Assembly (NCBI GenBank): GCA_023101885.1
Contig: JALPQD010000409.1
Span: forward strand, 1,328,610-1,392,609
Source: Typhlomys cinereus
Lineage: Eukaryota > Chordata > Mammalia > Rodentia > Platacanthomyidae
Direction: 5' to 3'
DNA length: 64,000 nucleotides
Shown here: positions 33,901 to 44,439 of the stretch, in pieces
Numbering within the stretch: position 1 is the first letter of the stretch
How the letters are laid out: each line of letters opens with the position of its first letter
Notes under the pieces: model-generated
Database searches by the model: none
The model's input: the letters and a program-made list of their open reading frames with translations, nothing else
Told to the model about the DNA's origin: nothing
Translations under genes and position numbers: made by a program

Positions 33901-34675
33901 GTCCAATAGCACAGTCACTACAACCAACACTCAACAGATGGGATAATATGAAATTAAACAGCTTCTGTTCAGATAAAGAGATTGTAATCTGAGCAAAAAG
34001 GCAACACACAGAATGGGAGAAAATCTTCACTAACCACATATCTGATAGAACTCTATTATCCAGAGTGCACAAAGAACTTAGAAAACTAAACACCAAGGAA
34101 ACAAATGGTCCAATTAAAAATTGGGCTTCGGAAGTCAAAAGAAAATTTACCAGGGAAGATTTTGAAATGTCTAACAAATATCTTGAAAAATGTTCTGCAT
34201 CCTTAGACATCAGTGAAATGCAAATCAAAACCTCCCTGAGATATCATCTCACCCAGGTCAGAATGGCAAAAATCCACAATACAACAACACCCAAATACTG
34301 GAGAGGATTTGGCAAGAAGGTAACTCTCCTACATTTCTGGTGGGAATGCAGGCTTATGCAACCACTCTGGCGAGTAATCTGGCAATTCTTAAAAAAATTA
34401 AAGACTGAAAGGTCCTATGACCCTGATATTCCACTTTGGGAATAGTCCCCCATAAGGCAAAAATTCACCTCAATGGCACAAGCATGACCATATTCATAGC
34501 AGCACGGTTAACAATAGCAAAGTCATGGAATCAACCCAAATGCTCAAGAGTTGATGAGTGGATAAGGAAAATGTGGTACATCTATACAATGGAATACTAC
34601 TCAGAGATCAAAAAAGATGAATTAATTAAGTTTGCTGGGAAATGGATGGAATTAGAAAAAAATTATATTGAATGA
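30977..34675 (+). pseudogene. L1 ORF2 (endonuclease-RT), many disruptions
   Basis: Pieces of all domains are present in order: endonuclease ('TLNVNG' near 31015, an IPGDFNTAL-type block near 31360, 'SKIDHILGHK' near 31525), the RT fingers ('[13 protein letters not shown]', near 32330), the '[12 protein letters not shown]' block (about 32705), a mutated active site (FTDD instead of FADD, about 33015), thumb and C-terminal cysteine region (to 34675). There are at least ten frameshifts or stops. The enzyme nicks target DNA and copies L1 RNA in functional copies; this one is inert. Confidence 0.87.
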
Positions 34676-35715
34676 AGCATCCCAGACACAGAAAATTAAG
34701 TGCCATATGTACTCCCTAATAGATAGATCCTAGTACCAAACCCACTTAGTGACACACTCAAAGATAAGTCTCTGTAATACCTACAGTAATTGCAAAGATT
34801 ATGAACAAGAGGGAATGGGAAGGAGGGCCCTGCCAGAAACAAGTAGAGAGGGGATCATGCTACAGCAGAGAAAATAGGCCACCATCAAGTACTGCAAGTA
34901 AGTAGTGAGACATCTGGTTAGGCTCACAGACTTTCCTTCCTGGTCACTTGCACCTGAGAGAGTTTGAACTCACCTGTCAAGCAGGGCATAGAGTCAGATA
35001 GATGGTAACCATCCTTACTCTTATAGTAAGACTCTATTTTAACACCCTTTTATCTCTGGCTATGAGGTGACATCCAATACCAATCACGATGGAGCCAAGG
35101 GCAGTGCAAGAACAGCAAAACTGGAAAAAATAACAATGAACCATATTTCAGAACATCAGAGACCCTACATTAACCACCTGGATACAGGCCAGCCTAACCT
35201 CTCCCCTTCCAAATCTCAGGGAAATTTGCTGAAGAATGGGCAGTAAGAATGTAAAAGCCTAAAGATGGGGAGGAGCAATGTTATGCAAGATACCCCACAC
35301 AAGTTAGGGCTGAAGTAATCATAATAGGACTTTGCATGACCTGCACAATGACCAACATATCATTGATCCCCCAAAGTCTAGCATGGATCACTGCCACTAG
35401 GATACTTACAGTCAAGGGATTAATAGCCACAGTAGTGTTCCTATACCAAAGGGGAACGCAATAAAGAGCTCTAGGCAATAGTGCTGAGTCCTTACATCTC
35501 ATCAGAGAGGAGTACCCAGAGGGAAATTTACATGCACACTAAAGGATGCTCCAGGGATGGGGGAGGGGGCACTGGGAGATAAGGAAGGGGGAAGGAAAGA
35601 GAAAAGGTGGGAGGAAACAAGGGGATTCATGGAGTGTTGGAGGGAGGGAGGGGACCAGGGTACCTATTAAGTTTGTATGAGTGGAAAAAATAAAAAAAAA
35701 ATAATTCTGCCTCAC

Positions 35716-35902
35716 CAGCTGAAGGTTCTGAGTTTGGATTTTAGGCACATGTAGAAATGCCAGGCAGAAATGCCACCATCCTGCACTTCTATGTCTACTT
35801 GTCAGACCCTGGGAAATACCAGAGCTAAGCATAAAGGAGGTAGAAGCAATCCAGGATGATTCTTGGAAGGCACCCTGCATCCTGCACAGGGACACACAAT
35901 AC

Positions 35903-35957
<55 letters not shown>
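35716..35957 (+). mobile_element. Old tRNA-derived SINE (right part, after L1)
   Basis: It resumes the SINE split by the L1: 'cagctgaaggttctgag' then an older version of the body ('gccaggcagaaatgcc', 'ctgcacttctatgtct', 'aaaggaggtagaagc') and a (CA)n tract at 35897-35956. The body is recognisably the same family as the young copies but about a quarter of positions differ. It shows that the family has been active over a long time. Confidence 0.7.
35897..35956. repeat. (CA)n microsatellite
   Basis: About 30 uninterrupted CA repeats lie at the 3' end of the old SINE, grown from the CA tract that all copies of this SINE carry. Confidence 0.95.
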
Positions 35958-35960
<3 letters not shown>

Positions 35961-36109
35961 ATAAATAAAATATTAAAAAAGATTTTAATTTACTCACATG
36001 TTGTTGATAAGTGTGTGTGCATTTGTTGCCTATGGTTGTGCATTACTATCTGTACACATGAAAGTGGAGTTTTTCAGAGAAAAACATTGCTTGTCATTAT
36101 GCAGGTACT

Positions 36110-36345
36110 ACACTCCTTTTCTTTTTTGTGTAGAATTTCTCACTGACCTGGAATGTGTCTATTGGGTTAATATGGTTAGCTGGTGAATCACACATATCTA
36201 TCTTTTTCTAATTCCCCAGGACTGGGATTGAAATTGCTTATCATCCTTTCATTTTTCTAAATTTACTTTCTGATGATTGAGCTATGGTGCTTGTTTGTGA
36301 ACCAAGCACTGCAGACTTAATTACCTCCACAACTCAACTTATATA
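36110..36345 (-). mobile_element. B4/ID_B1-like composite SINE relic
   Basis: The plus strand shows a reversed B1-like part ('tttctcactgacctggaa', 'ccccaggactgggatt') followed by a reversed tRNA-like part ('gattgagctatggtgcttg', 'aaccaagcactgcag'). This order is that of rodent B4 (ID_B1) elements in reverse orientation. It is old and diverged, with unclear ends. Confidence 0.5.
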
Positions 36346-37215
36346 TGATGTTTACTGATTCATAGTATGTTATACATTGCCTCCTTGCATGTCAAATACA
36401 TAGTTAGGCAAGTGTTTATACTCACAAATCCTTGACTATAGTGGATAAAAAAAGTATATGCTTTCTTTACTTTGAAGTAGCTTTATTAAGTCTATTGCAA
36501 TCCTTTCATGATGACCCTCTGTCTTTTAAAACCATTAACCTACTTTCTGACAGTATAGATCAATTTTATATTACAGAGTTCTATACATGTGGATCTTTGA
36601 AATTATGTTAACTGAACAAAATGAGTTGGAAAACCATCCATCATTTTTTGTATCAATATTAATTATGTTTTGTTTCTGAGTGCTAATCTAGTACTAGAAT
36701 ATCCAAAATGTATGTGTGTATTCACTCATGTTTGGAAATAAAAGTTTCAATATGAATAAATCTGAACAAACATGTATATGCATTGGATGGATTAATAAAG
36801 GAAAGGAAAAGGGAGGGATAGAGGGAAGCAGGTATTATTGCTTATTGTGCTTGTACAGCTAAGGAAAATATAAAACACATCTAAAACAAGTTAAACATAT
36901 ATATGCTATTTTAATGAGTACAGACTTTCTTATCTGCTTGTGTAATTTCCAATCATATGAAAATAGTCATTGCCATTTTGAGAAATTGCTAAATACATTT
37001 TCAAAATGGCTGTGCTTTTCTGTATGGGCAGCAAGAATTACTTAGAAATTCAGTGCCACTTAATGAACTATTGCAATTTTATTAATTACAATGTTTTGGT
37101 TTATTTCCTTCAGGTATCTAAGCTATATGTGCTAGGTTTTAAATTTATGTAATAAAACTCAGAATATATTGACATTACTTTTGTCTACTGTGTTTAATTT
37201 TTGAAAAAGTTTTTT
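36346..37215. other. AT-rich background
   Basis: No gene, RNA or recognisable repeat is visible. Confidence 0.5.
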
Positions 37216-37884
37216 TTTTCTTTTTTCTTTTTTTTAAACATTTTTACTATTATTTCCACTCATACAAACTTAATAGGTACACCGGTTCCCTCCCTCCCTC
37301 CTCCTCCCCCCGACCCCCCCTGCTCCCCCTCCCCTCACCCCTCCCTCTCCATCTCCCAGTGGCTCCCACCCCCCATTCCCTGGAGAATCCTTTAATGTGC
37401 ATGCCTGACTCTCCTCTGGGCCCTCCTCTCTGATGACGTACAAGGACCCAGTGGCATTTCCCTGAACCCTTTCCTGTGTTCCCCTTAAGCATAGGAACAC
37501 TACTGTGACTGTCAATCTCTTGCTTCCAAGGATCTTGGTGCCTTTAGCAAATGCTAGACTTTGTGGGCTCAATAGTGTGTTGGACATTGTGCAGGGCATG
37601 CAAAGTCCAATTATGATTGCTTCGGCCCTAACTTGTGTGGAGTATCTTGCATATCATTGCTCCTCCCATCCGTGTGCTCTTACAATCTTACTGCCCCTTT
37701 TCCACAAATTTTCCTGAGCTTCAGGATGGGGAGAGATTAGGCTGGCTTAGTTCTAGGTGGTTGATATAGAGTCTCTGAAGTTCTGGATTATGGTTTGTTG
37801 ATTTTCTTTTGCAGTTTTGCTGCTCCTGCAATGCCCTTCACTCCATCCTGATGCATATTGTATGTCACCCCTTGCAGCCCTTGA
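37216..37884 (-). mobile_element. Short L1 3' fragment with internal deletion
   Basis: Reversed A-rich end, C-rich 3' UTR tract (about 37285-37350) and flanking 3' UTR match the other L1s. At about 37868 the sequence jumps from 'gtcacccc' to 'ttgcagcccttgatg', which lie about 250 bp apart in the other copies, so part of the 3' UTR is deleted. Only a short 'aagttt' duplication is seen at the ends. Confidence 0.8.
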
Positions 37885-37889
37885 TGAAG

Positions 37890-38470
37890 TTTAATAATAA
37901 AAAGGTCATATATTTACTTATCTGCTTTCCAGGTTTAGTGTTCTCCATTTTGGGTGGATCTATATTTTTCTGTAGTATGTCCTCCTATCTGCACAAGATT
38001 ACTTTCACTTTTCTTGTTGTCTACATCCACTGCTAATGAATAATTTTCGCCTTCTTTATTTGTTATTTCTTTTTCTTTTATGGAATGCATTTTCTTTTAA
38101 TATAGAGTGATATGCTAACCATGTTACTTCCAATTCATTAATGATTTTTCTCTTATGTTCTTTTATTTTCATTCTTAGAAAAATATTTTGCCATCATCCT
38201 TACCTTTTTCATCCTCTGGATGTAATATTTAACTTGTTGAATGCTTTGAGCATGAGTACTTTTGTGTATTTTAATTATGTTATTCATCTTGGTTTGGTTT
38301 TCTTTATAATCCATACATTTCAGGTTTATGTACTCACAGTATCTGTGGGATCTTACTTTTAACATTTTGAATTGTGTAGTTTAAAAATTACTTGCTCAAT
38401 TCAAATTGCAGTGCATGTCAGAATATATGACAGTTCTTGTAATAGTTCTTAAAAGAGAAGCAGCTGTTTT
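37890..38470. other. AT-rich background
   Basis: Nothing recognisable; short frames of about 70 codons are composed mainly of Phe, Ile and Leu and follow from base composition. Confidence 0.5.
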
Positions 38471-38487
38471 AAAAATGAAGCTGTGAC

Positions 38488-38592
38488 TGGGGCCTGGAGA
38501 GATGGCTCAGGGGTTGTGACTCTGTCTCACAAGCAGAAGGTTCTGAGTTCGGATCCCAGGTCCCACATTAAAAAAAAAAAAACAAAAAAAAA
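38488..38592 (+). mobile_element. Head-only tRNA-derived SINE
   Basis: Only the tRNA-like head is present ('tggctcaggggtt', 'gagttcggatccc'), followed directly by a poly-A tail of about 25 bases interrupted by one C. A perfect target duplication (atgaagctgtgac at 38475-38487 and 38593-38605, extendable into A's) shows that it integrated as this short unit. It lacks the GC-rich body and CA tract of the other copies. Its layout is like an ID element. Confidence 0.85.
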
Positions 38593-38605
38593 ATGAAGCT
38601 GTGAC

Positions 38606-39561
38606 AATAAGCCTTAATTCAATCTGATTGAGGTCCTTATTAGGAGAGGAAATTTATATGCATAAAGAAATATAAAAGAGTGTATACCGTGGAAATATGT
38701 GAGAACACAGTAAGAAGGTGTAATCTTCATGCTAAGAAGAGTGATTTCTGGAAAAAATTGATACTGACAACACTTTGTTTTTCATCCTTAGAACCCAAAA
38801 GGGTGAGAAAATAAATCAATGATGTTTGAGTGATTTAGTCTTCGATATTTTGGTGTGACAAATTTAGAAAATTTAAATAATACTTATATTATTTAAATTT
38901 TGATTTATTGCATTGCAAATATTTATCATGCTTCTCATTTCTTCCTTCTTGTTAAGAATTCAAATCTTCCTCTTTCTTAATATATTTCTGTAGCTCACAG
39001 ATATGAAAGCTTTTGAAATTCTGTTCTTTCTATACTTAAACTTGATTGATTCCATTGCTATATTTTAACATCACTAAATGTGCTCTGAAATATCAAATCT
39101 GTTATTATTTAGATCTGTGAACTTTTCATCACAGACATAACAAAGTTTTTGTATTCTTTTTATTTAAATTTTTGCATATTTAATGCAACATTATAACTAT
39201 TTTCATGTGTTTTATACCTAATTCAAATATCTGTGTCAGACTGGAGTCAATTTCAAATAAATAATTTATCTTCACATTAGATGTTTTATCTGCTTATTTT
39301 TCATTTCCTTATCATTTTAAAATTGGATGTTAGACACTGAATAATTTGTTTTTGGGAATGTTGCGTGTTTTTAAAATACTGCAAATCATTTTGAACTTCT
39401 TTCTTAATATTAATAAAATTATTTGCAAGCTATTTGACATCTAGTTTTCCTTTCATGATTTGTTGGATGTGACTAAAGCAAAGTTGCTGAGTAAATTACA
39501 GATGATATTTCTTAATAGAGACAAAAGATGTTTTGTGAATTCTATACAGTGCTTCATTACT
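38606..39561. other. AT-rich background
   Basis: No recognisable gene or repeat lies between the head-only SINE and the full-length L1. Confidence 0.5.
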
Positions 39562-39574
39562 GAAGAGATTTTCT

Positions 39575-40570
39575 TTTTTTTTTTATTTCAGCTCATACAA
39601 ACTTATTAGGTACACCAGTTCCCTCCCTCCCTCCTCCTCCCCCGGTACTCCCTGCTCCCCCTCCCCACCCCTCTCCCTCCCCATCCCCCAGTGCTTCCCA
39701 CCCCAATTCCCAGAGAGTCCTGTCTTGTGCATGTCTGATTTTCCTCTGGGCCCTCCTCTCCGATGACGTACAAGGACCCAGTGGCCTTTCCCGAACCCTT
39801 TCCCGTGTTCCCCTTAGGTATAGGAACACTGCTGTGGCTGCCAATCCTTTGCCTCCAAGGATCTTGGTGCCTTTAGCAGATGCTAGACTTTGTGAGGTCA
39901 ACAGTGTGTTGGACAATGCGCAGGGCATGCAAAGTCCAATTATGATTGCTTCAGCCCTAACTAGTATAGAGTATCTTACATATCATTGCTCCTCCCATCC
40001 TTATGTTCTTACACTCTTACCGCCCCCTCTTCCGCAAATTTCCCTGAGCTTCAAGATGGGGAGAGACTAAGCTGGCCTAGTTCTAGGTGGTTGATATAGA
40101 GTCTCTGAAGTTCTGAATTGTGGTTTGTTGATTTCCTTTTGCAGTTTTGCTGCTCCTGCAATGCCCTTCACTCCATCCTGGTGGGCATTGTATGTTACCC
40201 CCTGGCCAGAGACAAAAAGCTGTTAGAGTTTTGTGATAAAAGCACATTCAAAGGTAGATGTAATAAAAGTGGGAAACCACAGTGAGGGAGGGGTCTATCA
40301 CCCATTTGCAAAATTGTTACTTTTTATCTGCCAGACTATATGCCCTCCTCTTCTGGTGAGATCACTCCCCCTCAGTAGTAAATGATCAGGAACAAAGGTC
40401 TGTGAACTTAATCAGATGTCTCATTACTTATTTGGGTCCTTGGTGGAGGCCTATTTTCCCTGCTGTAACATGGTCCCTTCTCTCCTTCTTTCTGGTGTGG
40501 CCCTCCTACCCCATACCTCCTTTTCATAATCCTTGGAATTACTGTCTCTAGGTGGGCTGGGTGGGTTTGG
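39575..40570 (-). other. 3' UTR of the full-length L1, with G-rich (sense) tract
   Basis: On the sense strand the region contains a long purine, G-run-rich tract (plus-strand C runs at about 39625-39690) able in principle to form G-quadruplexes, a feature known for L1 3' UTRs. It is about 1 kb, ending in an A-rich tail. Confidence 0.8.
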
Positions 40571-40572
40571 TA

Positions 40573-43500
40573 CTAGGAGCCACCTATTAGGGAGTATATA
40601 CGGCGCTTAATTTTCTGGGTCTGGGAGACTTCACTTAATATAATTGTTTCTAATGACATCCATTTCCCGGCAAATTCCAGTAATTCATCATTTTTGAAGG
40701 CTGAGTAGTACTCCATTGTATAGATGTACCACAGTTTCCTTATCCACTCGTCAACTGTTGGACATTTGGGCTGATTCAATGACTTTGCTATTGTAAACAG
40801 TGCTGCTATGAACATGGTTGTGCTTGTGCTATCGAGGTGAACCTCTGCTGTATGGGGGGTTATTCCCAAAAGTGGAATAGCAGGGTCATATGGCATTTCA
40901 AGCTTTAATTTCTTTAAGAATCTCCAGATGGCTCACCAGAGTGGCTGTATGAGCCTGCATTCCCACCAGCAATGTAGGAGAGTTCCCCTCTCTCCACATC
41001 CTCTCCAGCATTTGTCGTTGTTAGTATTGTGGATTTTTGCCATCCTGACCGGGGTGAGATGATATCTCAGGGAAGTTTTGATTTGCATTTCCCTGATGGC
41101 TAAAGAAGTGGAGCATTTTTTAAGATATTTGTTAGACATTTTAATTTCATCCCTGGTAAAGTTTCTTTTAAGTTCCAGGGCCCATTTTTTAATTGGGCCA
41201 TTGGTTTCCTTGGTGTTTAGTTTTCTAAGTTCTTTGTGCACTCTGGACAATAGAGCTCTATCAGATATGTGGTTAGTGAAGATTTTCTCCCATTCTGTAG
41301 GTTGCCTTTGAGCTCGCGTTACAATCTCTTTATCTCAACAGAAGCTCTTTAATTTCACAAGATCCCAACTGTTGAGAGTTGGTAGCAGTGACTGTGCCAT
41401 TGGTTGTCTGTTTAGGAACTGTTGGCCTAGCCCAATCAGCTCGAGGGAGTTCCCTATCCTTTCAACTATGGTTTTTATAGTCTCTGGCCTGATATTAAGG
41501 TCCTTGATCCATTTGGAATTAAGTCTTGTACATGGTGACAAGTACGGGTCCAGCTTTAATCTTCTGCATGTGGAGATCCAGTTTTGCCAGCACCATTTGT
41601 TGAAGATGCTGTTCTTTTTCCATTGGATTCTTTGGGCCCCTTTGTCAAAGACCAAATCGCTGTAACTTTGTGGGCTTATATCTGGGTCTTCAATCCTTAT
41701 CCACTGATCTGTGTGTCTATTTTGGAGCCAGTACCTGGCTGTCTTTAAAACTATGGATTTGTAGTATAGACTAAGGTTTGGTATGGTTATACCTCCAGCT
41801 GGGTTTTTGTTACTCAGTATTGTTTTTGCTATCCTGGGTCTTTTGAGCCTCCTTATGAACTTTGAGATTGTTTGGTCAACTTCTTTGAAGAATTGCTTTG
41901 GGATTTTGATTGGTATAGCATTGAATCTGTATATTGCCTTTGGTAGGATGGTCATTTTCACGATGTTGATTCTGCCAATCCAGGAACAAGGGAGGTCTTT
42001 CCACCTTCTGGTGTCTTCTGCTATTTCTTTCTTTAGGGTTTTAAAGTTTTCATTGTAAAGGTCTTTTACCTCCTTAGTTAGGTTTATACCAAGGTATTTC
42101 ATTTTTTTAGGGGCTATAATAAATGGTATTGTTTCTCTCAAGGCTTTTTTACTTTTTTCATTCTGGGCATATAGTAAGGCCTCTGATTTTTGCACATTTA
42201 TTTTGTATCCTGCCACCCTGCTGAACTTCTCAATTAGTTCCAGGAGCTTCCTGGTGGAGTTTTTGGGATCACTCAGGTATAAGATCATGTCATCTGCAAA
42301 TAGGGATAGCTTGACTTCTTCCTTGCCAATTTGAATCCCTTTTATGTCCTTTTCTTGTCTTATGGCTTCGGCTAAGACTTCAAGTACAGTATTGAATAGA
42401 AGTGGTGAGAGTGGACAGCCTTGTCTAGTTCCTGATCGAAGTGGGAATGCTTCCAATTGTTCCCCATTGAGCATAATCCTTGCTGTGGGCTTGTTGTATA
42501 CAGCTTTTATTATATTGATAAAGGTTCCTTCCATTCCTACTGTCTCTAGCGTTTTGATCATAAAAGGCTGTTGGATCTTGTCAAAAGCTTTTTCTGCATC
42601 TATCCAGAGTATCATGTGGTCTTGGACTTTGGACTGGTTTGCATGATGAATTACATTTATTGATTTGCGTATGTTGAACCAACCTTGTGTGCCGGGGATG
42701 AAGCCTACTTGTTCCCCATGAATGATCTTTTTAATATGTTTTTGAATCCGATTTGCTAAGACTTTGTTGAGAATCTTTGCATTTGTGTTCATCAGGGAGA
42801 TCGGCCTATAGTTTTCTTTTTTAAGCGAATCTTTATTAGGTTTTGGGATTAAAACGATATTAGCTTCATAGAAGGAATTTGGTAGTGTTCCTTCCTTTGC
42901 TATTTGATGGAACAGTTTAAGGAGTATTGGTGTGATTAACTCCTTAAATGTCTGGTAGAACTCTGTGCTGAATCCATCTGGTCCAGGACATTTTTTGGTG
43001 GGAAGATTCGAGATTACTTCCTCAATTTCCTTATATGTTATAGGACTATTTAAATAATTCACAACTTCCTGATTCAATTTAGGTAAGTTGTGTTTACTTA
43101 GAAATTCATCCATCTTTTTTGTGTTGTCAAACTTCACAGAGTATAAGTTTTTGAAATATGATGTTATAATTCTCTGGATTTCTTGGGTATCAGTAGTGAT
43201 AACTCCATGTTCATTTCTAATTTTGTTAATTTGGGTTTTCTCTCTCTTGCTTTTGGTTAGTTTAGCTAGGGGTGTATCAATCTTATTGATTTTTTCAAAG
43301 AACCAGCTTTTTGACTGGTTGATTTTTTCTATCGTTTTCTTAATCTCGATTTCAGATATTTCTCCCCTTATTTTGCTAATCTCCTCTCTTCTACTACTTT
43401 TGGGATCAGATTGCTATAGTTTCTCTAAAGCTTTAAGTTAAGTTGTTTATTTCTGATGTTTCCATTTTTTTGACATAGGCGTTAAGAGCTATGAACTTAC

Positions 43501-44389
43501 CTCTTAGAACAGTTTTCATTGTGTCCCAGAGATTTTGGTAAGTTGTATTTTCGTTATCATTCACTTTCAGGAAATCTTGAATTTCCTTTTTAGTTTCTTC
43601 CTGAATCCAGTTCTCATTCAGCATCATAGTGTTAAGTTTCCAGGAGTTAGTGTATTTTCTCTTGTTTGATGTTTTTTGGATGTCCAGCTTTAGGCCATGA
43701 TGGTCTGATAGGGCACAGGTTATACTTTCAACTTTCTTGTATATGTGTAGATTCATTTTGTGCCCCAATATGTGATCTATTTTGGAAAAAGTTCCGTGTG
43801 CTGCTGAGAAAAATGTGTATTCTTTGGTGCGTGCGTGAAAAGTTCGATAGAGATCTGTAAGGTCCATTTCTTTCAGGGTTTGATTAAGTTCCAAAGTGTC
43901 TCTGTTAAGCTTTTGACCTGTTGATCTATCCCATGTTGAGAGGGCGGTATTGAAATCCCCAAGAATTATCATTTGGGGATTGATTTCTTGCTTTAGACGC
44001 TGTAGGGTTTTCTTAATGAATGTGGAGGGGCCCGTATTGGGTGCATATATGTTCAGTATTGTGAAGTCTTCCTGGTGAATTGTACCTGTGACTAAAATGT
44101 AGTATCCATCCGTGTCTCTTATAATTTTCTTTGGTTTGAAGTCCACTTTGTCTGATAGCATAATGGCTACCCCTGCCTGTTTTCTGCTTCCATTTGCTTG
44201 TAGAATTGTTGACCAGCCTTTCATTTTTAGAGCGTGCCTATCTTTTGTGGTGAGATGGGTTTCCTGCAGGCAGCAGATTGATGGATTGTGATTTTTAATC
44301 CATGTTTGTAATCTGTGTCTCTTGATCGGTGAATTAATTCCATTAACATTTAGTGTTATAATGGAGAAACTATTGTTAATTCCAGACAT
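40573..44389 (-). pseudogene. L1 ORF2, nearly intact (few disabling changes)
   Basis: The frame opens at 44389 ('MSGINNSFSIITLNVNG'). Endonuclease motifs are complete: QETH, IILGDFNT, FSKIDHIL and SDHHGL. An 8-bp deletion near 43433 ('ttaacttaaag' versus the longer form at 31860) shifts the frame. A 600-codon open segment (43137-41335) then holds the RT domain with '[13 protein letters not shown]', '[12 protein letters not shown]' and an intact FADD. It ends at a TCA-to-TGA nonsense change after 'KSFC'. Another stop, a CGA-to-TGA change, lies at about 40930. The protein would nick target DNA and reverse-transcribe L1 RNA. Beyond these three lesions and any in the 43433-43137 gap, it is open. 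Confidence 0.9.
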
Positions 44390-44439
44390 TTATTATGTTT
44401 AGTAGCTTTTATAAGTATATTGCTTCGTTTTTAATGATG

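Larger units (their letters stand above)
29102..35706 (+). mobile_element. Near full-length L1, plus strand
   Basis: It contains a 5' UTR (29102-29868), ORF1, ORF2, a 3' UTR with purine-rich tract, and an A-rich tail. Target duplication ctgcctcac is at 29093-29101 and 35707-35715, inside an old SINE. The 5' UTR is not the GC-rich monomer type seen at 45.9 kb; it resembles that at 48.2 kb, so this belongs to a different and older promoter lineage. Both ORFs are broken. Confidence 0.9.

Noticed and set aside
38493..38570. tRNA gene call on the SINE heads
   Set aside because: The A and B boxes are present but no full cloverleaf with anticodon stem can be formed; poly-A tails and target duplications mark them as SINEs.
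41372..43441. Several 80-120 codon plus-strand frames across 41.4-43.4 kb
   Set aside because: They are shadows on the antisense strand of L1 ORF2, which is clearly read on the minus strand.
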